Source of the DNA: Rhodocyclaceae bacterium
GTDB lineage: Bacteria; Pseudomonadota; Gammaproteobacteria; Burkholderiales; Rhodocyclaceae
DNA: 64,000 nucleotides
Assembly: GCA_004379165.1 (NCBI GenBank)
Contig: NKXK01000025.1
Span: 124,001-188,000, forward strand
Direction of reading: 5' to 3'
How positions within the stretch are numbered: position 1 is the stretch's first letter; every line of letters begins with the position of its first letter. The translations under genes were made by a program, and so were the position numbers. The notes under the pieces are model-generated. The model was not told the origin of the DNA and made no database searches. It was given only the letters and a program-made list of their open reading frames with translations. Of the stretch, positions 46,182-55,253 are shown one piece after another.

Positions 46182-48896
46182 ATGCTGTCAGGCTGGTTTG
46201 TCGCCCTCGTTGCCACGGCTTATGTTGGCCTGTTGTTCGCCGTTGCGCGCTACGGTGATGCGCGCGCCGATGCCGGGCGCTCGATCATTTCGGGCAATGT
46301 TTATGCGCTGTCCCTGGCGGTGTATTGCACCTCATGGACCTTTTACGGCAGTGTCGGTCGGGCCACATCGGGCGGGCTGTCCTTCCTGACCATCTACATT
46401 GGTCCGACGCTGATGCTGCTGTTCGCCGGCGTCCTGATCAAGATGCTACGCATCAGCAAGACCTACCGGATTACGTCGATTGCCGACTTCATCGCCTCGC
46501 GCTACGGCAAGAGCCAACTGCTTGCCGGGCTGGTGACGGTGATCGCGGTCATCGGCATCGTGCCCTACATCGCACTGCAACTGAAGGCCGTGTCCGCCAG
46601 CCTGGCGGTCTTGTTTGGCCAGGTCGAAGCCGGCGTCCTCCCGTGGTGGCTGGATTCGACCTTGCTCGTTGCAGCGGCACTGGCCTTGTTCACGGTGCTC
46701 TTCGGTACCCGGCATCTTGATGCCACCGAGCGACACGAGGGGATGGTAGCGGCGATTGCCTTCGAGTCGGTGGTCAAGCTGGTGGCCTTCCTCGCGGTCG
46801 GGCTGTTCGTGACTTACGGTATTTTTGGCGGTCTGGCGGACGTTTTCCAGCGGGCCGCCGCCGCGCCGGAATTGAGCCGCCTGCTGCATCTTGATGCGAC
46901 GCAAGCTGGCAGTTGGGCTTCGCTGATCCTGCTCTCCGGACTGGCGATCATCCTTTTGCCGCGGCAGTTCCAGATCATCGTCGTCGAAAATGTCGATGAA
47001 TCCCACCTGCGGCGGGCGGTCTGGCTTTTCCCCTTGTACCTTCTGCTGATCAATGTTTTTGTGTTGCCCATTGCGCTGGGCGGGCTGCTGCATTTTGGCG
47101 CGCAGTCCGGTTATGCGGCAGACACTTTCGTCCTGACCTTGCCGATGGCGCACGGTGCAGAGGCGTTGGCGGTTCTGGTATTCATCGGTGGCCTGTCGGC
47201 TGCCACCGGCATGGTGATTGTCGAAACCATCGCCTTGTCGACAATGGTCTGCAACGATCTGGTCATGCCCTGGCTGCTGCGGTCAACCTGGATTAATGCC
47301 CAAAAGCGCAGCGATCTTTCCGGGCTGCTGATCGGTATCCGCCGGGTTGCCATCGTCATCATCCTGCTCCTCGGCTACATTTATTTCCGGGCGGCGGGCG
47401 AGGCCTATGCGCTGGTCGGGATCGGTCTGATCTCGTTTGCGGCGGTCGCACAGTTCGCACCAGTGTTGTTCGGCGGCATGTACTGGAAGCAGGGCACGCG
47501 CGCGGGTGCCGTTGCCGGCCTGGTGGCCGGGTTTATCGTCTGGATGTACACCCTGCTGCTGCCCTCATTCGCGAAGTCGGGCTGGATCGGCAACGGCTTT
47601 GTCGAGCACGGTCTGTTCGGTCTGGAATGGCTGAAAGCTCAGAGCCTGTTCGGGCTGCGCGGTATGGACGCGATTTCGCACTGCCTGTGGTGGAGCTTGC
47701 TGGCCAATCTCGGCGCCTATGTCGTGGTGTCGCTGAATACCCGTCCGGATGCGCTTGAGGCAGGGCAGGCAGAGCGCTTTGTCGATATCTTCCGGCGCGC
47801 ACATCGGGACACGGATTCCTTGTTATGGCGTGGTCAGGCGTCGCTCGGCGAACTTGTCGGTTTGCTTGAGCGCTTTCTTGGCCCGGCACGGGCAGACCAG
47901 CAGCTGTCGGCATATGCCGCACAACGTGGTGTCGGCAGTTGGCATAAGCTGAAGGTCGATGCCGATCTGGTGCACTTTGCCGAGGCCGAGCTGGCTGGTG
48001 CCATCGGCTCCGCCAGCGCGCGGGTGATGGTTGCCTCGGTGGCGCAGGAAGAAGATCTCGGCCTGGATGAGGTGCTCGATATCCTCGATGAGGCGACGCA
48101 GGTGCGGGCCTACAGCAAGGAACTCGAAGCCAAGCAACAGGCGCTGGAGGTGGCGACGGCCGAGCTGCGCGAGGCCAACGAGCGCCTGCGCGAACTGGAC
48201 CGGATGAAGGACGATTTCATCTCGACGGTGACGCATGAACTGCGCACGCCACTGACCTCGATCCGCGCCCTGTCGGAAATGTTGCACGAAGATCCGCGTG
48301 CCGCCCTCGCTGACCGCAAGCGCTTTCTTGGCATCATCGTCAGCGAGGCGGAGCGACTGACCCGCCTGATCAACCAGATTCTCGACATGGCCAAGCTTGA
48401 GTCCGGGCGTGCCGAGTGGACGACAGCCGAGGTAGACCTCGGCGAGGTAGCGCGCGAGGCGATGGATTCGCTCGGCCAGCTTTACCGCGACAAGCACGTT
48501 GCCCTGAGTGGCGAGATTCCAGATTCCGGGCCGGTGGTGCTGGCTGATCGCGACCGGCTGGTACAGGTGATGATCAATCTGCTGTCGAACGCCGTCAAAT
48601 TTGTGGCGGCCGAGACTGGAGTGGTCAAGGTTACCGTTGAGACTGATGGCGGCATGGTGCGGGTCGCCGTGGCGGACAACGGGCCGGGGTTGACGGCAGA
48701 AGAATGCAGTGTCATTTTCGAGAAATTCCGTCAGGGTGGAAACACTATGACGGACAAGCCCCAGGGAACCGGTCTCGGCCTGCCGATCAGCCGGCAGATT
48801 GTCGAGTATTTCGGGGGCGCGTTATGGGTTGAAAGCCAGCCCGGCGCAGGAGCAAATTTCATTTTCACGGTGCCTTTACCGGCAGCGGATGAATAA
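46182..48896 (+). CDS. Symporter-histidine kinase fusion (CbrA/CrbS-like)
   Basis: The 904-residue protein joins an SLC5-type sodium:solute symporter (about 1-500, thirteen helices) to a STAC-like linker (about 560-640, GSASARVMVASVAQEEDLGLDEVLDIL), a coiled segment, HisKA with His685 in THELRTPLTS and a HATPase domain (NLLSNAVKF, GTGLGLPI). It has no receiver. CrbS/MxtR proteins of this architecture sense acetate-related signals and control acs, consistent with acs directly upstream. The partner is likely the receiver gene that follows. Confidence 0.9.
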   Translation: MLSGWFVALVATAYVGLLFAVARYGDARADAGRSIISGNVYALSLAVYCTSWTFYGSVGRATSGGLSFLTIYIGPTLMLLFAGVLIKMLRISKTYRITSIADFIASRYGKSQLLAGLVTVIAVIGIVPYIALQLKAVSASLAVLFGQVEAGVLPWWLDSTLLVAAALALFTVLFGTRHLDATERHEGMVAAIAFESVVKLVAFLAVGLFVTYGIFGGLADVFQRAAAAPELSRLLHLDATQAGSWASLILLSGLAIILLPRQFQIIVVENVDESHLRRAVWLFPLYLLLINVFVLPIALGGLLHFGAQSGYAADTFVLTLPMAHGAEALAVLVFIGGLSAATGMVIVETIALSTMVCNDLVMPWLLRSTWINAQKRSDLSGLLIGIRRVAIVIILLLGYIYFRAAGEAYALVGIGLISFAAVAQFAPVLFGGMYWKQGTRAGAVAGLVAGFIVWMYTLLLPSFAKSGWIGNGFVEHGLFGLEWLKAQSLFGLRGMDAISHCLWWSLLANLGAYVVVSLNTRPDALEAGQAERFVDIFRRAHRDTDSLLWRGQASLGELVGLLERFLGPARADQQLSAYAAQRGVGSWHKLKVDADLVHFAEAELAGAIGSASARVMVASVAQEEDLGLDEVLDILDEATQVRAYSKELEAKQQALEVATAELREANERLRELDRMKDDFISTVTHELRTPLTSIRALSEMLHEDPRAALADRKRFLGIIVSEAERLTRLINQILDMAKLESGRAEWTTAEVDLGEVAREAMDSLGQLYRDKHVALSGEIPDSGPVVLADRDRLVQVMINLLSNAVKFVAAETGVVKVTVETDGGMVRVAVADNGPGLTAEECSVIFEKFRQGGNTMTDKPQGTGLGLPISRQIVEYFGGALWVESQPGAGANFIFTVPLPAADE
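47277..47310 (+). repeat. Weaker copy of the dispersed 34-nt repeat (inside symporter-kinase)
   Basis: CTGCGGTCAACCTGG is followed by ATTAAT and GCCCAAAAGCG. It encodes LRSTWINAQK, similar to the peptide from copy 6 (LRSTWKIGQN). The first A-tract is altered. Confidence 0.4.
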
Positions 48897-48912
48897 CAAG
48901 GGAGACTTACTG

Positions 48913-49284
48913 ATGTCGCACAAAATTCTGATTGTCGATGACGAACCCAACATCGTCATTTCGCTTGAATTCCTGATGAAAAAAGAGGGCTTCCAGATCG
49001 CCGTTGCTGGCGACGGCGAAGAAGCGCTGGCCAAGGTCGCCAGTTTCGCGCCGGATCTGTTGCTGCTCGACGTGATGATGCCGAAGAAATCCGGTTTTGA
49101 GGTTTGCGAGGCCTTGCGTGCCGACCCGGCCAACAGCGCCCTGAAAATTGTAATGCTGACCGCCAAGGGTCGTGAGACTGAAGTCGCCAAAGGTCTCGCA
49201 ATCGGTGCCGATGCCTATGTGACCAAACCCTTCTCGACCAAGGACCTCGTGGTTCGCGTCAAGGAGTTACTCGGCGCTGCCTGA
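48913..49284 (+). CDS. Stand-alone receiver-domain response regulator
   Basis: The 123-residue protein has DDEP (9-12), phospho-acceptor Asp53 in LLLLDVMMPKKSG, Thr in MLTAKG and Lys in VTKPFST. It lacks the LuxR HTH of CrbR/ErdR, so its output is unclear. AAGGGAG precedes ATG 48913. It follows the kinase gene by 16 nt and is its likely phosphorylation partner. Confidence 0.9.
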   Translation: MSHKILIVDDEPNIVISLEFLMKKEGFQIAVAGDGEEALAKVASFAPDLLLLDVMMPKKSGFEVCEALRADPANSALKIVMLTAKGRETEVAKGLAIGADAYVTKPFSTKDLVVRVKELLGAA

Positions 49285-49291
49285 TCGGCGT

Positions 49292-49325
49292 CTGCGGTCA
49301 ACGCGAAAATCCGTCCAAAATCGGG
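49292..49325 (+). repeat. Dispersed 34-nt repeat, copy 9 (intergenic, 7 nt after a stop codon)
   Basis: This copy reads CTGCGGTCAAC, GCGAAAAT, CGTCCAAAATCGGG. It is the last copy found; none was seen from 49326 to 64000. Confidence 0.73.
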
Positions 49326-49374
49326 CTGGATAGTTCCGGAGCGTTACTCCGACACTTTTCTCAGGATGTCCGCC

Positions 49375-51534
49375 ATGAAGGCAAAACATCGGTTCATTGC
49401 TGCCATTATCGTTCTCGGTCTGCTGATGACCGGGCCGTTCTGCGTTACCTCGCTGCTCATCTGGCTGGACATGAAGGAAGCCGAGCGCGAAATGCTGACA
49501 CAACTGCTCCTCCAGCGTCTGCCCATCGGCACGATCATGACCCTCTTCGGTTTCGGCATTGGTGTGCTGGTCCTGCACAAGCTGTTCAAACAGTACGTCG
49601 AAGGCTTGCTGCGCATGTCGGAAACCCTGCGCCTGATGCTCGGCGCCAACCGCAACTTCCGGGTGACACCGGAAGGACCGCCGGAGGTGCAGCAACTGGC
49701 AATCGCCGCCAACGATCTTGCGGAGCAGCGCAACCAGTTGATGGACGATGTCGACGCCCAGATCGCCCGCGCCAAGGCCTCGGTGGAGGAGGAAAAAAAC
49801 CGTCTCGCCGCGTTGATGTCCGAGTTGGCGCAGGCGGTGGTCGTCTGTAACCTTGATGGCCGCATCCTGCTTTACAACAACCGCGCCCGTTTGCAGTTCA
49901 AGGCGCTGGCCCAGGGGCCGACCAGCGTCTCCGGCGGCGCTCTGATCGGTCTGGGACGCTCGATTTTCTCGATTCTCGACAAGAGTCAGGTGGAGCACGC
50001 CCAGGAGGTTATCCGGGGAAGGCTGGCAGGTGGCAAGACGCCGATTTCCAATTTCATCACCTCGACCCGTGGCGGCCAACTCCTGCGGGTGCAGATGGTG
50101 CCCGTCCTTGCCGCAGGCAATGACGGTGAACAGACGATGAGCGGTTTGGTGCTGACGGTCGAGAACATCACCCGTAGCCTGGAGCAGGAGGCGCGCCGCG
50201 ATCAGGTGATGCATACGCTGACCGAAGGCACCCGAGCGTCGCTGGGCAACATCCGGGCAGCAGTCGGCAACCTGATCGACTATCCCGACATGGACACTGA
50301 TCTGCGCGAACGTTTCGTCAAGGTGGTCGATGATGAGGCCGCCAAGATGAGCCGCAGCCTCGATCAGACCATGGGCGAGTTCTCCGATTCGATGAAGACC
50401 CGCTGGCCAATGGAAGACATTCTTGCCATCGATATCATTGCCGCCGCCGAGCGTCGCATCAACGACAAGCTGAAGTTGTCGACAAAGTGCGAGGAAATCG
50501 ACGATGCCTTGTGGATCAAGGCCGACAGCTATTCGCTGGTTTTCGCGCTGACCTTCCTTGCATCACGCCTGCAGGATCACTACGAGCTCCGTGAACTGCG
50601 TTTCCGCCTCACTTGCGAGGGCAAACTGGCCTATCTTGATCTGATCTGGGCCGGCCCGGCAATGTCTTCCGAGACGTTTTACACCTGGGAAATGGACGCG
50701 ATGCAGATCGGTAGCGAAAGCTCGCCGCTCAGCTTGCGCGATGTCATCGACCGTCATGGCGGCGAAATCTGGTATCAGCGTGAAAAAGCTGCACATCGTG
50801 CCTATTTCCGGTTTGTGCTGCCGCTGGCGACCCCGGAAGTGGCTGGCGAAACCGAGGAGCGCCAGCGTGGCACCGGTCGTCCGGAGTATTACGACTTCGA
50901 CCTTTTCAGCACGCGTGACACGACCATCGACCTAGACCGCAAGCTGTCCGATCTGGCCTACACGGTATTCGATACCGAAACCACGGGGCTCGAGCCGTCG
51001 AATGGCGACGAGATCATCCAGATCGGCGCCGCCCGCATCGTCAATAACCGTCTGCTGCGGCAAGAGATTTTCGACCAGATCGTCGATCCGGAAATTCCCC
51101 TCAAGCCGGAATCGATCCCCATTCATGGCATTACCGAGGACATGGTGCTCGGCAAGCCGAACATCGACATCGTCCTGCCAGCGTTCCATGCCTTCTGTGA
51201 GGATACGGTGCTCATCGCGCACAACGCGGCGTTCGACATGCGCTTCCTGCAGTTGAAGGAAGACCGCACAGGCCTTCGTTTCACGCAACCGGTGCTCGAT
51301 ACCCTGTTGCTGTCGGCGGTGATCCATCCCAATCAGGAGTCGCACAAACTTGATGTCATCCTCGAGCGCCTCGGGATCAAGATCGGCAGCCGCCACAATG
51401 CGCTGGAGGATGCCTGGGCGACCGGTGAGGTGTTCCTCAAGATGATTCCGCTGCTTGAGGAAAAAGGCATCGTGACGGTCCGTCAGGCCATCGAAGCCTC
51501 GGCCAAGACCCAGTTTGCGCGGGTGACGTATTGA
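49375..51534 (+). CDS. Membrane pseudokinase fused to a DnaQ-like 3'-5' exonuclease
   Basis: The 719-residue protein has two N-terminal helices, a HAMP-like stretch, a PAS-like domain (about 145-265), and a kinase-like region (about 275-490) in which no HExxxP phospho-acceptor box is visible. A DEDDh exonuclease follows from about residue 525, intact with FDTETTG (Asp533, Glu535), HNAAFDMRFL and HNALEDA. It sits in the acetate module next to DUF294 genes, an association seen in other proteobacteria. The substrate, nucleic acid or nucleotide, is unknown. ATG 49375 has AGGA upstream; ATG 49366 is possible. Confidence 0.85.
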   Translation: MKAKHRFIAAIIVLGLLMTGPFCVTSLLIWLDMKEAEREMLTQLLLQRLPIGTIMTLFGFGIGVLVLHKLFKQYVEGLLRMSETLRLMLGANRNFRVTPEGPPEVQQLAIAANDLAEQRNQLMDDVDAQIARAKASVEEEKNRLAALMSELAQAVVVCNLDGRILLYNNRARLQFKALAQGPTSVSGGALIGLGRSIFSILDKSQVEHAQEVIRGRLAGGKTPISNFITSTRGGQLLRVQMVPVLAAGNDGEQTMSGLVLTVENITRSLEQEARRDQVMHTLTEGTRASLGNIRAAVGNLIDYPDMDTDLRERFVKVVDDEAAKMSRSLDQTMGEFSDSMKTRWPMEDILAIDIIAAAERRINDKLKLSTKCEEIDDALWIKADSYSLVFALTFLASRLQDHYELRELRFRLTCEGKLAYLDLIWAGPAMSSETFYTWEMDAMQIGSESSPLSLRDVIDRHGGEIWYQREKAAHRAYFRFVLPLATPEVAGETEERQRGTGRPEYYDFDLFSTRDTTIDLDRKLSDLAYTVFDTETTGLEPSNGDEIIQIGAARIVNNRLLRQEIFDQIVDPEIPLKPESIPIHGITEDMVLGKPNIDIVLPAFHAFCEDTVLIAHNAAFDMRFLQLKEDRTGLRFTQPVLDTLLLSAVIHPNQESHKLDVILERLGIKIGSRHNALEDAWATGEVFLKMIPLLEEKGIVTVRQAIEASAKTQFARVTY

Positions 51535-51535
51535 G

Positions 51536-52579
51536 ATGATGGCGGATTTTCCGCCCGTTTTTCCGTGTGCTGAACAGGCGGGGTTGCTGGCGGCGATCGA
51601 TACGATCGCCGATCCCATCGCCGCACCGGCAGTTGCCGCCCGACTCAGGGAATTTGCGGCGTCTCCGTCGATGGCTGGGCTCGACGGGCAGTGGGCAACC
51701 CGCTTGCTGTCGCATCTGAACGACCGGCTTACATCGCGGTTGATTGCCCTGCTGGTGCCGCGCTTTCGTCTGCCGACGGTGGACTGGTGCTGGCTGGCGC
51801 TGGGGTCGGAGGGGCGCCACGAGCAGAGTTTTGTTACTGACCAGGATAACGGCCTGATCTTTGCGGCGGTCGACCAGCGTGAGGCGGAAGCCCTGCGCGC
51901 CTTGTTTGTGCCTTTTTCCCAGGCGGTTAACCAGCACCTGGCCGCCTGTGGCTTTGCGCTCTGCAGCGGCGAGGTGATGGCCGGGAATCCGCGCTGGTGC
52001 TTGTCGCTGGATGAATGGCGTGAACACTTCATTGACTGGGTACGACGACCAGACCCGGATGCGCTGCTCAATGCCAGCATTTTCTTCGATCTCCGCCCAC
52101 TTTATGGCCATCGTGCCCTCGGTGAATCACTGCGGCGCCTGATGCTTGGCCTGACCAGTGATTCGCCGGCGTTCCTGCACTTGATGGCCGCGAATGCGCT
52201 GGCGGCCGAGCCACCGCTGAATTTTCGGGGCGAGATTGCCGGGGGGGACAAGGATCCGATTGACCTGAAGAAATTCGGATCGCGAATATTCGTCGACGTC
52301 GCACGGATTTTTGCGCTGGCATCAGCCACGCCGGCGGTCAATACCGGCGAACGGCTGCAACTAGCCGGCCCGCAATGTGCGATGCGTCCTGAAGAGCTGG
52401 CTGCGGTCGATGCCGCTTTTTCGCATATTTTGCGCCTGCGGGTGCTGGCGCAGCGACTGAACGGCAGTAACGAAATCCGGCTGACGGATCTGCATGAATT
52501 CGACCGCACTATTTTGCGCGAGACATTGCGTCAGGCCCGACGCCTGCAATCCCGTCTCAAGTTAAACTACTCCCTTTAA
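51536..52579 (+). CDS. DUF294 nucleotidyltransferase-like protein
   Basis: The 347-residue protein has a GlnD-like nucleotidyltransferase motif region, LGSEGRHEQSFVTDQDNGLIF, and the DUF294 C-terminal helical domain. It is a shorter paralogue of the C-terminal half of the next gene (shared DPDALLNASIFFDLRPLYG and FGSRIFVDVARI). It lacks cNMP and CBS domains. The substrate is unknown; signalling by nucleotidylation is plausible. Confidence 0.87.
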   Translation: MMADFPPVFPCAEQAGLLAAIDTIADPIAAPAVAARLREFAASPSMAGLDGQWATRLLSHLNDRLTSRLIALLVPRFRLPTVDWCWLALGSEGRHEQSFVTDQDNGLIFAAVDQREAEALRALFVPFSQAVNQHLAACGFALCSGEVMAGNPRWCLSLDEWREHFIDWVRRPDPDALLNASIFFDLRPLYGHRALGESLRRLMLGLTSDSPAFLHLMAANALAAEPPLNFRGEIAGGDKDPIDLKKFGSRIFVDVARIFALASATPAVNTGERLQLAGPQCAMRPEELAAVDAAFSHILRLRVLAQRLNGSNEIRLTDLHEFDRTILRETLRQARRLQSRLKLNYSL

Positions 52580-52601
52580 TTTCAATCACCAAGAGCCTGC
52601 T

Positions 52602-54581
52602 GTGAATACGCAATCATCATTGGAACAGGGGGCAGCGAACTGCGCTGTCAGCGAACTGGAAAAATCACTGCGCGAGGAGGGCCGTCGCCGTCTGGCGGGC
52701 AGCACCCAGGGGTTTCTCAAGAAGCATGCACCGTTTCAAAAGATGTCCGCGGATGCACTGCAGTTCTTTTCAGAGCGTTCGGAGATCGTCTTCTACCCGG
52801 CAGGCACCACCATCCTCGGCCCCGATAACGGCAATGTCCAGTATTTCTACCTGATCGAATCGGGCAAGGTGCAGGCTCGCCAGGCGGGTGAGGTCACCGT
52901 CACAGAATATTCCATTCTCAGCCTTGGGGCAGGGGAGTCGTTCCCTATTGGTGCCGTCACCGCCGGTCGTCCGTCGACCAACATTTACACAGCGACCGAG
53001 GATACGTTCTGCTACCAACTGCCGGCAGCCGATTTCCTGCAACTGATGACCTGTAGCCCGGAATTCAACCTCTTCTGTACGCAATACATCGCCAGCCTGC
53101 TCAACCAGTCGCGCCAGCAGCTGCAACTGCAATTCGCGCAGAAGGCCAGCGAGCAGCAGACCCTCAATTCGCCGCTTGCCGGTATTGGTGCCCGCAACCC
53201 GATCTCGGTGATGCCTGACACGCCGGTTCGCAAGGCATTGGAAACGATGTCGGCTGCCGGAATCGGCTCGCTGGTCGTCGCCGGCGAGGATCGCAAGCCG
53301 GTCGGCGTGTTTACGCGCTCCGACCTGCTTGACCGTGTCGTCCTTGCCGATCTGCCGCATACCGCCCCGATCAGTCAGGCGATGTCGGCCAATCCTTTCA
53401 AGCTGGAAGAGCATGCGACTGCGTACGATGCCATGTTCGCCATGGCTACCCACGGCATTCGCCACGTCCTCGTGACCGATGCTGAGGGCAAGCTGACCGG
53501 CGTGGTGTCCGAGCGTGACCTGTTTGCCCTGCAGCGTGTGGGTCTGCGCCAGATTCGCCAGACCATCGAGTCGGCACCCAATGTTGAGGCGCTGCAACAG
53601 GCAGCTGCCGATGTCCGTCAGCTGTCGTTCAACATGCTGGCTCAGGGGGTCGGTGCCGAGCAGCTGACCCAGTTCATTTCGGCACTCAACGACGCGCTGA
53701 CCCGCCGCGTGCTTGAACTCAATCTGCACAACCATAATTTCGACGGCATCGACTGGGCGTGGCTGGCTTTTGGCTCCGAAGGCCGTGACGAGCAGACCTT
53801 CAGTACCGATCAGGATAACGGCATCGTCTACGCCGTTCCCGAGGGCGAAACTGCCGAGGCATTGAAGCAGCGTTTCCTGGCCTTCGCGCTGGACGTCAAC
53901 CAGGATCTTGACCGCTGTGGCTTCCCGCTGTGCAAGGGCAACATCATGGCCAGCAACCCGCAGTGGTGCCTGACCCTCAATCAATGGCAACAACAGTTCT
54001 CGTCATGGATTCGCGAGCCGCATCCGGATGCGCTGCTCAATGCGACCATCTTCTTCGACTTCCGTCCGCTTTACGGCAAGACTGAGCTGGCCGATGCCAT
54101 GCGTCGTTATCTGTTGCAGCATGCTTCGGCGACACCACTTTTCCTGCGCGCGATGGCGAAAAATGCACTGGATGTGGAACCACCACTGGGCAAACTGCGC
54201 GATTTCAATACCGATCTTGAACCGGGGTACCCGGGCAAGATCGACCTCAAGAAATACGGTTCTCGAATCTTCGTTGATGTTGCCCGGATCTATGCACTGG
54301 CAACTGGCGTGCACAACACGAATTCGGTACAGCGCCTGCGTCTTTCCGCACAACGATTGAACACCAAGGCGGAAGACGTGAATGCCGTGCTTGAGGCGCT
54401 GGATTTCATCCAGTTGTTGCGTCTGCGCCACCAGTATCTTGAAGGCGAGCCGGGTGTTCAGGGAGATAACCTGATCGAACCGGACAAGCTGAACGAACTT
54501 GATCGCCGGATTCTCAAGGAGTCCTTCCGTCAGGCACGCAAAATCCAGTCGCGCCTGAAGCTCGACTATCAGGTGAATTAA
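52602..54581 (+). CDS. cNMP-binding - CBS pair - DUF294 nucleotidyltransferase-like protein
   Basis: The 659-residue protein contains a cyclic-nucleotide-binding domain (about 35-165), two CBS motifs (about 195-315; NPISVMPDTPVRKALE, HGIRHVLVTDAEGKL), the nucleotidyltransferase-like segment FGSEGRDEQTFSTDQDNGI and the DUF294_C helical domain. Such proteins accompany acetate symporter genes in Vibrio and Shewanella. It likely couples nucleotide levels to regulation of acetate metabolism; the target is unknown. The GTG start at 52602 is supported by position after the paralogue. Confidence 0.9.
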   Translation: MNTQSSLEQGAANCAVSELEKSLREEGRRRLAGSTQGFLKKHAPFQKMSADALQFFSERSEIVFYPAGTTILGPDNGNVQYFYLIESGKVQARQAGEVTVTEYSILSLGAGESFPIGAVTAGRPSTNIYTATEDTFCYQLPAADFLQLMTCSPEFNLFCTQYIASLLNQSRQQLQLQFAQKASEQQTLNSPLAGIGARNPISVMPDTPVRKALETMSAAGIGSLVVAGEDRKPVGVFTRSDLLDRVVLADLPHTAPISQAMSANPFKLEEHATAYDAMFAMATHGIRHVLVTDAEGKLTGVVSERDLFALQRVGLRQIRQTIESAPNVEALQQAAADVRQLSFNMLAQGVGAEQLTQFISALNDALTRRVLELNLHNHNFDGIDWAWLAFGSEGRDEQTFSTDQDNGIVYAVPEGETAEALKQRFLAFALDVNQDLDRCGFPLCKGNIMASNPQWCLTLNQWQQQFSSWIREPHPDALLNATIFFDFRPLYGKTELADAMRRYLLQHASATPLFLRAMAKNALDVEPPLGKLRDFNTDLEPGYPGKIDLKKYGSRIFVDVARIYALATGVHNTNSVQRLRLSAQRLNTKAEDVNAVLEALDFIQLLRLRHQYLEGEPGVQGDNLIEPDKLNELDRRILKESFRQARKIQSRLKLDYQVN

Positions 54582-54582
54582 G

Positions 54583-55245
54583 ATGCTTGGCCTGAAGAAG
54601 TTTTTCAAGAGCGGCACCCCCGCTCCTTTGCCGGCCGATGTGCTTGCCGCACTCGAAGGCTGGCGGGCCAGCGAAGCACCGCCGACCGACGATCTGCATT
54701 TTCATGTCCGCTATGTGATCGTCGATATCGTCACCACCGGCATGAATGCCGAAAAGGACGAATTACTCGGCATTTCTGCCGTCGCGGTACGTCAGCACAG
54801 CATTCTGCCGAATGATGCGCTGAGCATCGACTTCGGTGCTGCCGGCGATGATCCGTCTGCGGTGGACCGGCAATTGATGGCCTTGTTGAAGTTTATCGCC
54901 AAGGCACCGATGGTCTGCTACCACTTCCCTTATGTCGGCGCCTTCCTGCAACGTGTATTCAAGGACCGTTTCGGGCTTGATTTCCAGCCGCAATGGGTGG
55001 ATCTCGCCTGGTTACTGCCATCGTTGTTCGAGGACAAGGCGCACAGTGTGATGCCGCTCGATCACTGGATCGAAGTACTTGGCCTTGACGGCGGCAGCGG
55101 GCGGCGGGAGTCGATGGACAACGTCCTGCTTCTTGCCCGGCTGTTTCAGATGCTGCTCGTCCGGGCTGCCGGTAAACAGGTAGATACCGCTGCGAGTCTG
55201 ATCGACGAGTCACGCGCCAGCAGCTTCCTGCGTCGCGCCTACTAG
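54583..55245 (+). CDS. Degenerate DEDD exonuclease-like protein
   Basis: The 220-residue protein follows the DnaQ fold but not its chemistry: DxETTG appears as DIVTTG, and the HNAxFDxxFL motif as HFPYVGAFLQRVF, so two catalytic acids are missing. It is therefore probably inactive as a nuclease and may bind nucleotides or proteins. It directly follows the DUF294 gene and precedes the symporter gene. Confidence 0.75.
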   Translation: MLGLKKFFKSGTPAPLPADVLAALEGWRASEAPPTDDLHFHVRYVIVDIVTTGMNAEKDELLGISAVAVRQHSILPNDALSIDFGAAGDDPSAVDRQLMALLKFIAKAPMVCYHFPYVGAFLQRVFKDRFGLDFQPQWVDLAWLLPSLFEDKAHSVMPLDHWIEVLGLDGGSGRRESMDNVLLLARLFQMLLVRAAGKQVDTAASLIDESRASSFLRRAY

Positions 55246-55253
55246 CCGCGGAG

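Noticed and set aside
52400-52434. CTGCGGTCGATG followed by CTTTTTCGCATATTTT, similar in layout to the dispersed repeat
   Set aside because: Only the first eight bases of the core match, and the A/T tracts are T-rich. Not counted as a copy.
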